DNA of 21,372 nucleotides from an uncultured Caryophanales bacterium. GTDB lineage: Bacteria; Bacillota_I; Bacilli_A; RF39; UBA660. The notes below the pieces were generated by a model. That model searched no databases, was not told the origin of the DNA, and saw only the letters and a program-made list of their open reading frames with translations. Made by a program: the position numbers and the translations under genes. Where the stretch lies: the NCBI GenBank assembly GCA_946544685.1, contig CAMNML010000012.1, positions 1-21,372 of the forward strand, in the 5' to 3' direction. Each line of letters begins with the position of its first letter. Within the stretch, counting starts at the first letter, position 1. Shown here piece after piece: positions 1-7,663 of this stretch.

Positions 1-1348
<1,348 letters not shown>

Positions 1349-1359
1349 TCATTCCTTTC

Positions 1360-2034
1360 CTATTCACTAACCTTAACCATTGCTGGTCTAATAACTTTAT
1401 CCTTAAGTAAATATCCTTTTTGTAAAACCTCTAAAATCATTTCAGATTCAACTCCATCTCTTTTCTCAGTCATAATAGCTTGATGAAAAGCAGGATCAAA
1501 TGGAACATTAGCCTCATCAATAGCTTTAATTCCATTCTTCTCAAGAACATTTACAAAATTACAATAAATCATCTTAAATCCAGATAAAAACTTAGAAACC
1601 TCATCCTCTAAATTATCATCATCCATGTTAATAGCTCTTTCAAAATTATCAACAATTGGCAATAATGATTTAGCTATATCTTCACTTGAATACTTAAGAA
1701 GTCTCTCAGTTTCTTCTTCCTTACGCTTTCTATAATTAACAAGTTCAGCCTTCTCTCTCAAAAGCTTATCCTCTAACTCACTAATTTTATTATAAGCCTC
1801 ATTTAACTTATCAGTATGCTTATCCTTTTTTTTACTTTTTTTATCATTACAATGTCCACCGCATCCACAATTATCCTCTGGAGTACACTTACAATTTTCT
1901 CCGCAAGTACACTCATCTGAGCAATGACATTCATCACATGTACAATCACTAGAGCAATTACACTCTTCACCACAAGAACAATTCTCTTCACATGTACAAT
2001 CTTTATTACATTCACACTTTTCTTCTTTCTTCAT
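1360..2034 (-). CDS. grpE: Nucleotide exchange factor GrpE with a cysteine-rich N-terminal extension
   Basis: Exchange factor that releases ADP from DnaK. Residues from about 75 to 224 are a normal GrpE: a long coiled coil (KISELEDKLLREKAELVNYRKRKEE), then NFERAI, PFDPAFHQAI and the C-terminal beta-wing ending LLKDKVIRPAMVKVS. Residues 7-62 are abnormal: 19 cysteines in 56 residues, nine of them paired as C-x-C and spaced mostly every six residues, interleaved with Glu, Asp, Asn and Ser. This looks like a metallothionein-type metal-binding or redox-active repeat and is followed by a Lys-rich linker. Usual GrpE N-termini are disordered and acidic but not Cys-rich. The frame is continuous with the GrpE core, and the ATG at 2034 has AGGAGG upstream, so the extension is translated as part of the protein. 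It lies 9 nt after hrcA. Confidence 0.96.
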   Translation of the reverse strand: MKKEEKCECNKDCTCEENCSCGEECNCSSDCTCDECHCSDECTCGENCKCTPEDNCGCGGHCNDKKSKKKDKHTDKLNEAYNKISELEDKLLREKAELVNYRKRKEEETERLLKYSSEDIAKSLLPIVDNFERAINMDDDNLEDEVSKFLSGFKMIYCNFVNVLEKNGIKAIDEANVPFDPAFHQAIMTEKRDGVESEMILEVLQKGYLLKDKVIRPAMVKVSE

Positions 2035-2043
2035 AGTGCCTCC

Positions 2044-3030
2044 TTAATTATCAATATTCTGTTTAATATAATTTAGAAGTGTTATAGCGCGATCATACTC
2101 CATTCGTTTAGGTCCAATCAAAGCAAGAGTACCCTCTTCACCATTAATATTATACTTAGTCTTAATAATAGTTAAATCATCATCAACTGAATTTTCACTA
2201 CCAATATAAATATTAACACCATTATCTTCTTCCTTAATACTGTTAATAAATTCCTTATCCTCAAACTTACTAACAATATCACGAATCTTATCAGCATTAT
2301 TAAACTCTGGCTGCATCAATATATTACGAGTACCATTCATCTTAAAATTATTATCACTAAAATCAGTAAAAGCATTATAAAATGCATTATATAAAACCTC
2401 GTGTTGTTTAACATACTGTCCAATTATTGGTTTAACTTCATTTTCAAGTAAATCACTTACTTCATTAATTGGAACTCCAACTATCAACTTATTAATTAAA
2501 TCAACAGTTTGCTTAATTTCAGTAACTGAAACCTTCTCTTCCAATTTAACATTCTTATGTTCAACATGTCCTCTATCAGTTATCACAATCGCAATTAAAT
2601 TTTCCTCATCAATTGGAACAACCTCAACTTTAGTAACCTTATTAAAACGAGATGTACTACCTAAAACAACCGCAGTATAATTCGTAATAGAAGAAATAAT
2701 TTCCATACTCTTACTAATCGCATCAGATAAAACAATTGACTTATTATTAAAAACAGTCTCTAACTCCATAACATCACTCTTTTCAAGTTCACGAGGTTTC
2801 ATAATATTATCAACATAATATCTATAACCCTTCTCACTTGGAACTCTACCAGAAGATGTATGAGTTTTCTCAAGTAGTCCCATATCCTCTAAATAACTCA
2901 TCTCATTACGAATAGTAGCACTAGAACAATCTAAAATCTCACAAAGAGACTTAGAACCAATTGGTCTAGCAGTCTTAATATAATCCTCTATAATAAGTTG
3001 TAATAATCTTTCCTGTCTTTCACTAATCAT
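2044..3030 (-). CDS. hrcA: Heat-inducible transcription repressor HrcA
   Basis: Repressor of class I heat-shock genes that binds CIRCE operators; its activity depends on GroEL in the studied Bacilli. The N-terminal winged helix is clear: ISERQERLLQLIIEDYIK, TARPIGSKSL, SSATIRNEMSYLEDMGLL and SSGRVPSEKGYRYYVD. A GAF-like middle and C-terminal dimerisation region follow (LIAIVITDRGHVEHK, and near the end GTLALIGPKRMEYDRAITLL). The open frame extends seven residues upstream, but the ATG at 3030 (MISERQ) has GAGGTGAT three nucleotides before it, so I place the start there (328 aa). It is the first gene of the operon and is autoregulated by the two CIRCE sites directly upstream. Confidence 0.97.
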   Translation of the reverse strand: MISERQERLLQLIIEDYIKTARPIGSKSLCEILDCSSATIRNEMSYLEDMGLLEKTHTSSGRVPSEKGYRYYVDNIMKPRELEKSDVMELETVFNNKSIVLSDAISKSMEIISSITNYTAVVLGSTSRFNKVTKVEVVPIDEENLIAIVITDRGHVEHKNVKLEEKVSVTEIKQTVDLINKLIVGVPINEVSDLLENEVKPIIGQYVKQHEVLYNAFYNAFTDFSDNNFKMNGTRNILMQPEFNNADKIRDIVSKFEDKEFINSIKEEDNGVNIYIGSENSVDDDLTIIKTKYNINGEEGTLALIGPKRMEYDRAITLLNYIKQNIDN

Positions 3031-3044
3031 TACATCACCTCTAA

Positions 3045-3071
3045 TTAGCACTACAAATTCTTAAGTGCTAG
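3045..3071. promoter_or_regulatory. CIRCE operator, promoter-distal copy (HrcA-binding site)
   Basis: Arms TTAGCACTA and AAGTGCTAG are separated by exactly 9 nt, against the consensus TTAGCACTC-N9-GAGTGCTAA (8/9 and 7/9 matches). It lies around the predicted transcription start and ends 15 nt before the hrcA start codon, where a bound HrcA would block initiation. Confidence 0.9.
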
Positions 3072-3075
3072 TACC

Positions 3076-3104
3076 AGTATACTATTATATGTTAGCAATG
3101 TCAA
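3076..3104 (-). promoter_or_regulatory. SigA-type promoter of hrcA-grpE-dnaK
   Basis: On the minus strand TTGACA (3104-3099) and TATACT (3081-3076) are separated by 17 nt. The -35 box lies inside the spacer of the upstream CIRCE, and the start point would fall in the downstream CIRCE. Confidence 0.88.
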
Positions 3105-3118
3105 TATATGAGTGCTAA
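3092..3118. promoter_or_regulatory. CIRCE operator, copy overlapping the -35 box
   Basis: Plus-strand arms TTAGCAATG and GAGTGCTAA with a 9-nt spacer; the second arm matches the consensus perfectly and the first 7/9. It overlaps the -35 hexamer of the heat-shock operon promoter. Confidence 0.9.
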
Positions 3119-3140
3119 TTTTATTTTTTTTTATAAAAAT

Positions 3141-3169
3141 AAATAAAAAAAGTTAGCAAATACTAACCT
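3141..3169 (-). terminator. Rho-independent terminator of dinD
   Basis: On the minus strand an 8-bp stem (including two G-T pairs) with an ATTT loop, core GTTAG/CTAAC, is followed directly by seven T. The dinD stop codon lies inside the stem, so dinD transcription ends before the heat-shock promoter. Confidence 0.75.
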
Positions 3170-3968
3170 CTTTCTCTAGTTCCTTAACTGATCTTTGAGG
3201 TGTAGGTAAATCCTCAGGCATTGTTCCGCCCATACTCTTAATAGCATCCCTAACCTTTTTACCAATCTCATAATGAACACTATTGGCTGTATATTCATTA
3301 TCAACTTTATCTCTTTTTAACTTTGCTTCAGTCTGAGTTATTCTAAATATATTAGCGCCTAACTCTTCACTACTCATATTATCAAGAATATCCTCTCTAT
3401 ATCTTAACTTCTTCCTTTTTGCAATATCATTTGCACATTCACCATTATATAAACCTCTATATCCTGCATTATGAAACTCTGCTAAATTCTTAACTCCACT
3501 TTGAACAGCAGTTCTATTAAGCCAATAATTTCCTTCCTTGGTTTGCTTCCTTCTATATAATCTTTCCTCATCCTCACTTAAAAGTCCATACTCTTTTTCT
3601 GTTAACTCCATTTTCCTAGTTTGAACAGCAAAATAAGTTTGTCCTAAAGCAACAACATCTTTTTTAGGATCAGAATTTTGAACAATTAAATAACATGCAT
3701 ACCTTGATAACTTATAATCCTTTAATTTTCTTTTAGCATTTGATCCAATAGCGACCATAACGGCCACCTCGCCGAAATGGTTACTAACACTTTCATTACT
3801 ATTGATACAACTAGTGATTGCTTTCTTTATAATCGGCAAAAACTTTCGATACTCACTATAATCTAATACTTTACCTAGTTCCCTTGCATACCAATACTCA
3901 CATCCATTTTCATCAATGTGCTTAATACTTTCAAATACACTTTCATTATAATTTGTTATGCTATACAT
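3153..3968 (-). CDS. dinD: DNA damage-inducible protein D (DinD family)
   Basis: Homologue of E. coli DinD, a LexA-regulated protein reported to inhibit RecA filament activity. The conserved landmarks are all present: the BRO-N-like start with WYARELGKVLDYSEYRKF, IGSNAKRKLKDYKLSRYACYL, VQNSDPKKDVVALGQTYFAVQTR, HNAGYRGLYNGE, MSSEELGANIFRITQTEAKLKRD and the C-terminal GGTMPEDLPTPQRS. At 271 aa it is full length. The ATG at 3968 has GAGGTAAT upstream. The gene lies between the heat-shock operon and an accessory cassette; its first 43 codons and whole promoter are duplicated at 6924-7198. No Bacillus-type LexA box (CGAAC-N4-GTTCG) is visible; a different inverted repeat overlaps the promoter. Confidence 0.93.
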   Translation of the reverse strand: MYSITNYNESVFESIKHIDENGCEYWYARELGKVLDYSEYRKFLPIIKKAITSCINSNESVSNHFGEVAVMVAIGSNAKRKLKDYKLSRYACYLIVQNSDPKKDVVALGQTYFAVQTRKMELTEKEYGLLSEDEERLYRRKQTKEGNYWLNRTAVQSGVKNLAEFHNAGYRGLYNGECANDIAKRKKLRYREDILDNMSSEELGANIFRITQTEAKLKRDKVDNEYTANSVHYEIGKKVRDAIKSMGGTMPEDLPTPQRSVKELEKEVSIC

Positions 3969-4117
3969 TATATTACCTCACTTTCTTATAAAGCAATTTT
4001 AACACACAGTTAAGTTAAAATACAACGCATTTTATTAATTTTATGTAAATTCATTAAACTTCACTTCCTATATATATATATCATTCAACAAAAAAATAAA
4101 AAATCCTAAAAAAAAAG
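3839..4117. repeat. Direct repeat, copy 1 (dinD 5' end, promoter and upstream region)
   Basis: This 279-bp segment matches 6924-7198 in the same orientation. The only differences I found are one substitution (T in CACTTCC here, C in the other copy) and 4 bp in a TA run. It covers the first 43 codons of dinD, the dinD promoter and a vanZ-side terminator-like stretch (ATCCT, nine A). It forms the left border of the accessory cassette. Confidence 0.95.
3996..4025 (-). promoter_or_regulatory. dinD promoter with an overlapping inverted repeat
   Basis: On the minus strand TTGTAT (4025-4020) and an extended -10 TGT-TAAAAT (TAAAAT at 4001-3996) are separated by 18 nt. Perfect 8-bp arms ATTTTAAC and GTTAAAAT, 10 nt apart (3996-4021), cover the -10 region and most of the spacer; this is a plausible operator. 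The same element is copied at 7081-7110 before the dinD remnant. Confidence 0.6.
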
Positions 4118-4417
4118 GATACAGAAGAATATTTTAAGGATATTCATAATTATTTAAAAGAACAAAAAGATATTGATAAAAAATTGTTAGATAAAGCAAA
4201 TTCTATTGAAAGATTTTTATCAGAAATACAAAAAAAAAATACGAAAGTATTTTCAAAGAAAAATAACTTTTTACTTTTATTGGTATTAGGTTATTTTTAT
4301 AAAAAAAGGATATTACGCTTTGTTGCGTTAGCAATGAAAGTAGTAGACTTTATTTTTTTTTATGAAGTCGCAAGACAAAATAAAAAAGGCACCAATACTT
4401 TTTACAATAGTTTGTAG
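4118..4417 (+). pseudogene. 5'-truncated gene fragment, coiled-coil plus membrane segments
   Basis: The plus-strand frame is open from the repeat boundary at 4118 to the TAG at 4415. A TTG at 4184 could give 77 aa, but the coding-looking frame extends leftward without interruption (DTEEYFKDIHNYLKEQKD) into the border of the direct repeat, with no start codon or ribosome site of its own. The likely reading is the 3' part of a gene whose 5' part was lost at the junction. The product would have a charged helical stretch (NSIERFLSEIQKK), then two hydrophobic stretches (FLLLLVLGYF and ILRFVALAMKVVDFIFFY). Family not recognised. The stop codon lies in the stem of the following hairpin. Confidence 0.5.
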
Positions 4418-4426
4418 TATTGGTGC
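4381..4426 (-). terminator. Strong rho-independent terminator (minus strand)
   Basis: An 11-bp perfect stem, GCACCAATACT (4389-4399) with AGTATTGGTGC (4416-4426), has a 16-nt loop. Read on the minus strand it is followed by CTTTTTT, a good U-tract. It would end transcripts coming from the AAA+ operon. On the plus strand the downstream T-run is poor. Confidence 0.75.
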
Positions 4427-4519
4427 TTCTTGGATTTCCAAAGGATCTCCTTTGGCACACATTCCTAGTTGGCAAAATGCCGACTTGGTAGTGTGTTACT
4501 TATTTGCCATCAAATAAGT
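4389..4519 (-). ncRNA. Candidate structured RNA: four consecutive stem-loops
   Basis: Reading the minus strand from 4519: (1) ACTTATTTG/CAAATAAGT, 9 bp with a 4-nt loop (4498-4519); (2) an interrupted hairpin, outer CACAC/GTGTG and inner AGTTGGCA/TGCCGACT with an AAA-type loop (4456-4495); (3) CCAAAGGA/TCCTTTGG, an almost perfect palindrome (4438-4455); (4) the terminator stem at 4389-4426. The stems touch one another and end in a U-tract, as in an independent small RNA or a structured 3' UTR of the AAA+ operon. No protein frame explains it. No convincing promoter of its own is visible at 4520-4570. It does not resemble a class I know. Confidence 0.4.
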
Positions 4520-4570
4520 TTTGAGGATAATTAACATAATTAGTATGCTCTCCCAATTTAAAATAATTTT

Positions 4571-4927
4571 TTACTGATAATCACTTAAAAAGGGAAATTC
4601 AGCATTATTTTGAAGATAAGCATTTATTCCATCAACTAAATTTATATAATTATCTCTATCATCTTCAATATTGCTATTTTTTAATACTTCTAAAAAATCT
4701 TTATAAACTATTGTTACCATTTCCTTATTATCACTATTAACTAGCATAATATTATATAATCTATTAAGTTCATCATTAACAGTTTTAGAACTAGAAATTT
4801 TACCTTCAAGCATTGCAGCTTCTTTTGCTCTTTCAAAACTAATTTGTGAATATTTGTTAACTATTTCATTTGCTACAAGATTAATTCTATCATCTTCTAA
4901 CAAATTACCATTATATTCAAAATCCAT
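4571..4927 (-). CDS. Hypothetical protein, partner of the ClpX-like ATPase
   Basis: 118 aa, acidic, predicted all-helical, with no signal peptide, membrane segment or cysteine. I recognise no family. It begins MDFEYNGNLLEDDRINLVAN and has helical stretches such as SFERAKEAAMLEGKI, NDELNRLYNIM and DNYINLVDGINAYLQ. The ATG at 4927 comes one nucleotide after the TAG of the upstream ATPase gene, and its ribosome site GGGAGAGG lies inside that gene, so the two are translationally coupled and probably expressed in a fixed ratio. Plausible roles are substrate adaptor, regulator or immunity-type partner of the unfoldase; this is inference from position alone. Confidence 0.75.
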   Translation of the reverse strand: MDFEYNGNLLEDDRINLVANEIVNKYSQISFERAKEAAMLEGKISSSKTVNDELNRLYNIMLVNSDNKEMVTIVYKDFLEVLKNSNIEDDRDNYINLVDGINAYLQNNAEFPFLSDYQ

Positions 4928-4928
4928 A

Positions 4929-6572
4929 CTATCCTCTCCCTTTTCTATTCATTGTTTGGCCATTTGCTTTAATTACAGTTTCAGAATCTAAATGAATTGT
5001 TTTGTCAGCCCCTCGTAATACTTCTTTAATAAATGTAGTTCTAATAATATTCATAACTGTTTGTAAACTTCTAGCACCAGTATTTAATTCATATGCTTGT
5101 TCGGCAATTAAACCATAAACATCTTCATCAATGACTAATTTTTTTCCTATTGCTTCTATCCATTTCTTAAATCCTATTAATGGACTAATAGTAGATTCTC
5201 TTATTATTTTTTCTAATGACTCTTTACTATAATCATCTGTATGTAGATATGTGTTAAATCTACCTACAAGTTCTCGTTCTAGACCAATGCTCATTAAGTC
5301 TTGTGGAGTAATGCTATAAGTTTGTTCAAAAGAAGATTGAATAGTTTGACCAAATCCAATAGCTTGTCTTGTTTCAGTTTTCTTTGAACGCAAATCTGTT
5401 AATGCTCCAAGACATACAAAAGTTAATTTTGATGTATCAAATTCAATTTCACTCATATCAAATATACTATCGCCAACATGAATATTATATTTTCCTCCAC
5501 CTAGAAAATCCAACAATTGTTGTTGAACAGCTTTTTTCATTTCTAATCCGCCACTTCTAGAATAGGCAATTTTATCAAATTCATCAAATACTATAATTCC
5601 TCTTTGAGCCATTTCTAGATCACCATCTGCTTTTCTATAAAGTTCTTTTAATACATCTGTAATATCTCTACCAACATAACCAGTAGAAGAATAATTTGTT
5701 ATAGAAGATGATGTGAAAGGAATACCTAATTTTTCGGTAATTTCCCTTGTAATTGCTGTTTTTCCTGTTCCTGTTGGACCATCCATAAATATAATTGATC
5801 TTTGACCATCAGGTATATCTCCCATTTCAGCTAACAGTTTATTATTAACTATATTATAAAATAATCCTTCAGCTGCCACTTCTTGACCAATAAATTTCTT
5901 TTGAATTTCATCAAGTAATTGCCATACACTATCATCAAATTTAGTTACTTTTTTTTGATTTTGTGTTTGTGTTGATGATTTTAGGTCACCTTTTTCCTGT
6001 GATAAATCTTTCTTGCTAACACTACCATCTATAAGTGTGTAATTCTCTAATATTCTAAACAAAGGGTGTTGACTAATAAATTCACTTTTTAAATTATATT
6101 TATCTTTATAATATTCAAGAATTTTTGAACCACTAAAATTAATATCTTGTAATGACCTAATTACAACTTCAGGTGTTACAAAATTGATCGTTTTACCCCA
6201 GTTTCTTTCTTTTAGAATAGTTACTAAATCTAATTTTATATTTTTGTCAAAAAATTCTTCGTATTTTTCATTTTCTATTGGTGTTATATCACTTTCCTTA
6301 ATGCCAATAAAATCAAATAAATTATCTAATTTAATGTCATCATATTGAGAAAATATTTCCTTCAAATTTCCTTCCACTAATAATCCAGCAATAAAAAGTG
6401 CCAACACTTTCTTATCTAGTTTAGTAAATTCATAATCTTTTGTACCAATTATATCATTAACAGTTCTATTTAAACTTTTATCTTTAATTATTGAATATAT
6501 ATCCATTGCTTTGTTAAGAAATAATTGAGTATCTTCTCTTAAATTACTATAATTCATATCACTATAATTCAT
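4929..6572 (-). CDS. ClpX-like AAA+ unfoldase with an unusual N-terminal region
   Basis: 547 aa. The C-terminal half (about 215-547) is a ClpX-type AAA+ module: Walker A GPTGTGKT at 265-272, pore-loop GYVG at 298-301, Walker B IIVFDEFDKIA at 326-336, AVQQQLLDFLGGG matching the ClpX VQQALLKLIEG segment, the IGF loop (AIGFGQ, 405-407) that docks ClpX on ClpP, an arginine finger in ELVGRF (R438) and sensor 2 GARSLQ (R501). All catalytic residues are present. The N-terminal ~210 residues are not the four-cysteine zinc domain of ClpX; they are a helical region without recognised homology and a Ser/Thr/Gln-rich linker (about 190-210), so substrate choice should differ. The ATG at 6572 has GGAGG 8 nt upstream; the first residues are an internal duplication (MNYSD, MNYSN). 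It sits in a cassette between dinD direct repeats and is coupled to the 118-aa gene. Confidence 0.9.
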   Translation of the reverse strand: MNYSDMNYSNLREDTQLFLNKAMDIYSIIKDKSLNRTVNDIIGTKDYEFTKLDKKVLALFIAGLLVEGNLKEIFSQYDDIKLDNLFDFIGIKESDITPIENEKYEEFFDKNIKLDLVTILKERNWGKTINFVTPEVVIRSLQDINFSGSKILEYYKDKYNLKSEFISQHPLFRILENYTLIDGSVSKKDLSQEKGDLKSSTQTQNQKKVTKFDDSVWQLLDEIQKKFIGQEVAAEGLFYNIVNNKLLAEMGDIPDGQRSIIFMDGPTGTGKTAITREITEKLGIPFTSSSITNYSSTGYVGRDITDVLKELYRKADGDLEMAQRGIIVFDEFDKIAYSRSGGLEMKKAVQQQLLDFLGGGKYNIHVGDSIFDMSEIEFDTSKLTFVCLGALTDLRSKKTETRQAIGFGQTIQSSFEQTYSITPQDLMSIGLERELVGRFNTYLHTDDYSKESLEKIIRESTISPLIGFKKWIEAIGKKLVIDEDVYGLIAEQAYELNTGARSLQTVMNIIRTTFIKEVLRGADKTIHLDSETVIKANGQTMNRKGRG

Positions 6573-6597
6573 ATTCTAAACCTCCATATATAATAAA

Positions 6598-6606
6598 ATT
6601 ATACCA
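6598..6606 (-). promoter_or_regulatory. Extended -10 promoter of the ClpX-like operon
   Basis: On the minus strand TGG-TATAAT, with TATAAT at 6603-6598; the start point falls about 20 nt before the ATG. No good -35 hexamer is visible, which is usual for extended -10 promoters. Confidence 0.6.
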
Positions 6607-6764
6607 AAAATTAGGGAATTTGTATATTCATTTGACACTTTCCATAAAAATAAGATATTTGTAGTATTACATTTTTATAATATATTTAATGAATAATAAT
6701 AATCATAAACATTTAATTGTTGATTGATTTTTAGTATTTATTTTTAAAGTCATATTGAAAAATA
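6604..6764. other. AT-rich intergenic stretch upstream of the ClpX-like operon
   Basis: Apart from the promoter at its left edge I see no gene, strong hairpin or repeat here. Together with the two gene fragments to its right it makes a stretch of more than 600 bases (6573-7204) without an intact gene. Confidence 0.6.
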
Positions 6765-6917
6765 TTAAATAGCATTTCTACTGAAAACTTTTTGTTTTTC
6801 TAATAATGATAACTCCATATATTTTGCTGATATAAATAGTAAATTATTATATTTAGCAAAATTAGTTATTACTTTTTTATAATCTTGATTTAATATTCCT
6901 AATACTTCTTTTAATAA
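6765..6917 (-). pseudogene. 5'-truncated gene fragment at the right cassette border
   Basis: About 50 codons of coding-like sequence read LLKEVLGILNQDYKKVITNF and end ...LLEKQKVFSRNAI before a TAA. The frame is cut just inside the direct repeat border at 6923, where an in-frame TGA (6920-6918) and foreign dinD sequence begin. There is no start codon or ribosome site at the left end of the reading frame. Family not recognised; the residues are Lys-, Leu- and Asn-rich and probably helical. Like 4118-4417 at the other edge, it looks like the 3' end of a gene broken when the cassette was assembled or inserted. Confidence 0.45.
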
Positions 6918-7053
6918 TCACATAAAACTTTCGATACTCACTATAATCTAATACTTTACCTAGTTCCCTTGCATACCAATACTCACATCCATTTTCATCA
7001 ATGTGCTTAATACTTTCAAATACACTTTCATTATAATTTGTTATGCTATACAT
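6877..7053 (-). pseudogene. dinD remnant (first 43 codons) with a run-on tail
   Basis: The ATG at 7053 and the following 43 codons are identical to those of the intact dinD (MYSITNYNESVFESIKHIDE ... SEYRKF). At 6924 the match stops and the frame runs into cassette sequence, ending at TAA 6879-6877, for a possible 58-residue product. Ribosome site and promoter are intact copies, so the remnant is probably still transcribed. It lacks almost all of DinD and is presumably non-functional. Confidence 0.9.
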
Positions 7054-7198
7054 TATATTACCTCACTTTCTTATAAAGCAATTTTAACACACAGTTAAGT
7101 TAAAATACAACGCATTTTATTAATTTTATGTAAATTCATTAAACTTCACCTCCTATATATATCATTCAACAAAAAAATAAAAAATCCTAAAAAAAAAG
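6924..7198. repeat. Direct repeat, copy 2 (right border of the cassette)
   Basis: 275 bp matching 3839-4117 with one substitution and a TA run shorter by 4 bp. This copy lies directly downstream of the vanZ-like gene, and the A-rich ATCCT-containing end looks like that gene's degraded terminator. With copy 1 it brackets 4118-6923; recombination between the copies would release a circle of about 3.1 kb and restore a simple vanZ-dinD junction. Confidence 0.95.
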
Positions 7199-7204
7199 AT
7201 ATCA

Positions 7205-7663
7205 CTATACCTTTTTCTTAAATAATTTATTAAATATAAATATACCTATAAAACTACCACTTGTATCAATAAGAACATCCCTAATTTCACCAGATCTACC
7301 AGATACAAATAATTGATGTACTTCATCACTTATAGAATATAATAGACAAACTAATAATGAAATAAATAAACACTTATAAAAACTTACATTATACTCACGA
7401 ACAAGTAAAGTAACTAAAATACCAAGAATCATATAAATAGTAAAATGAGCCATTTTTCTAACAGGATGAGTATATTTAACCTTAATATCATTTAATTCAT
7501 CAGAACTAATATTCTTATTAAATACCTTGTAAACATTTCCAATTGTATTAGAAATAAATCCATCACTAAGTTCTGTAGAATCACTAGCAGGTTGATTAGA
7601 TAAACTAAATATAAGACCCATCCATAAAACAATTAAAATAGAATAAATAATCTTACGCTTCAA
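7205..7663 (-). CDS. VanZ-family membrane protein
   Basis: 152 aa with about four membrane segments (residues 5-20, 70-88, 97-113 and 133-147). It carries the VanZ signatures: FSLSNQPASDS near the N-terminus, HPVRKMAHFTIYMILGILV, and SDEVHQLFVSGRSGEIRDVLIDTSGSF. VanZ of the enterococcal vanA cluster gives low-level teicoplanin resistance; most chromosomal members have no defined role, so no resistance claim is made. The start at 7663 overlaps the 3' end of murC by 11 nt, so the two are co-transcribed and probably coupled, consistent with an envelope role. Confidence 0.88.
   Translation of the reverse strand: MKRKIIYSILIVLWMGLIFSLSNQPASDSTELSDGFISNTIGNVYKVFNKNISSDELNDIKVKYTHPVRKMAHFTIYMILGILVTLLVREYNVSFYKCLFISLLVCLLYSISDEVHQLFVSGRSGEIRDVLIDTSGSFIGIFIFNKLFKKKV

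Noticed and set aside
1803..2015. 70-aa minus-strand frame over the GrpE cysteine-rich region
   Set aside because: It is an out-of-frame reading of the repetitive DNA; the GrpE frame is continuous with conserved sequence and has the ribosome site.
5369..5560. 63-aa plus-strand frame inside the ClpX-like gene
   Set aside because: It is antisense to the conserved AAA+ core, with no ribosome site or recognisable product.
3839..7198. Transposon with target-site duplication
   Set aside because: No transposase or terminal inverted repeats are seen and a 275-bp duplication is far larger than any usual target duplication.
7205..7663. Glycopeptide resistance determinant
   Set aside because: A lone VanZ-family protein without vanHAX genes does not support a resistance call.
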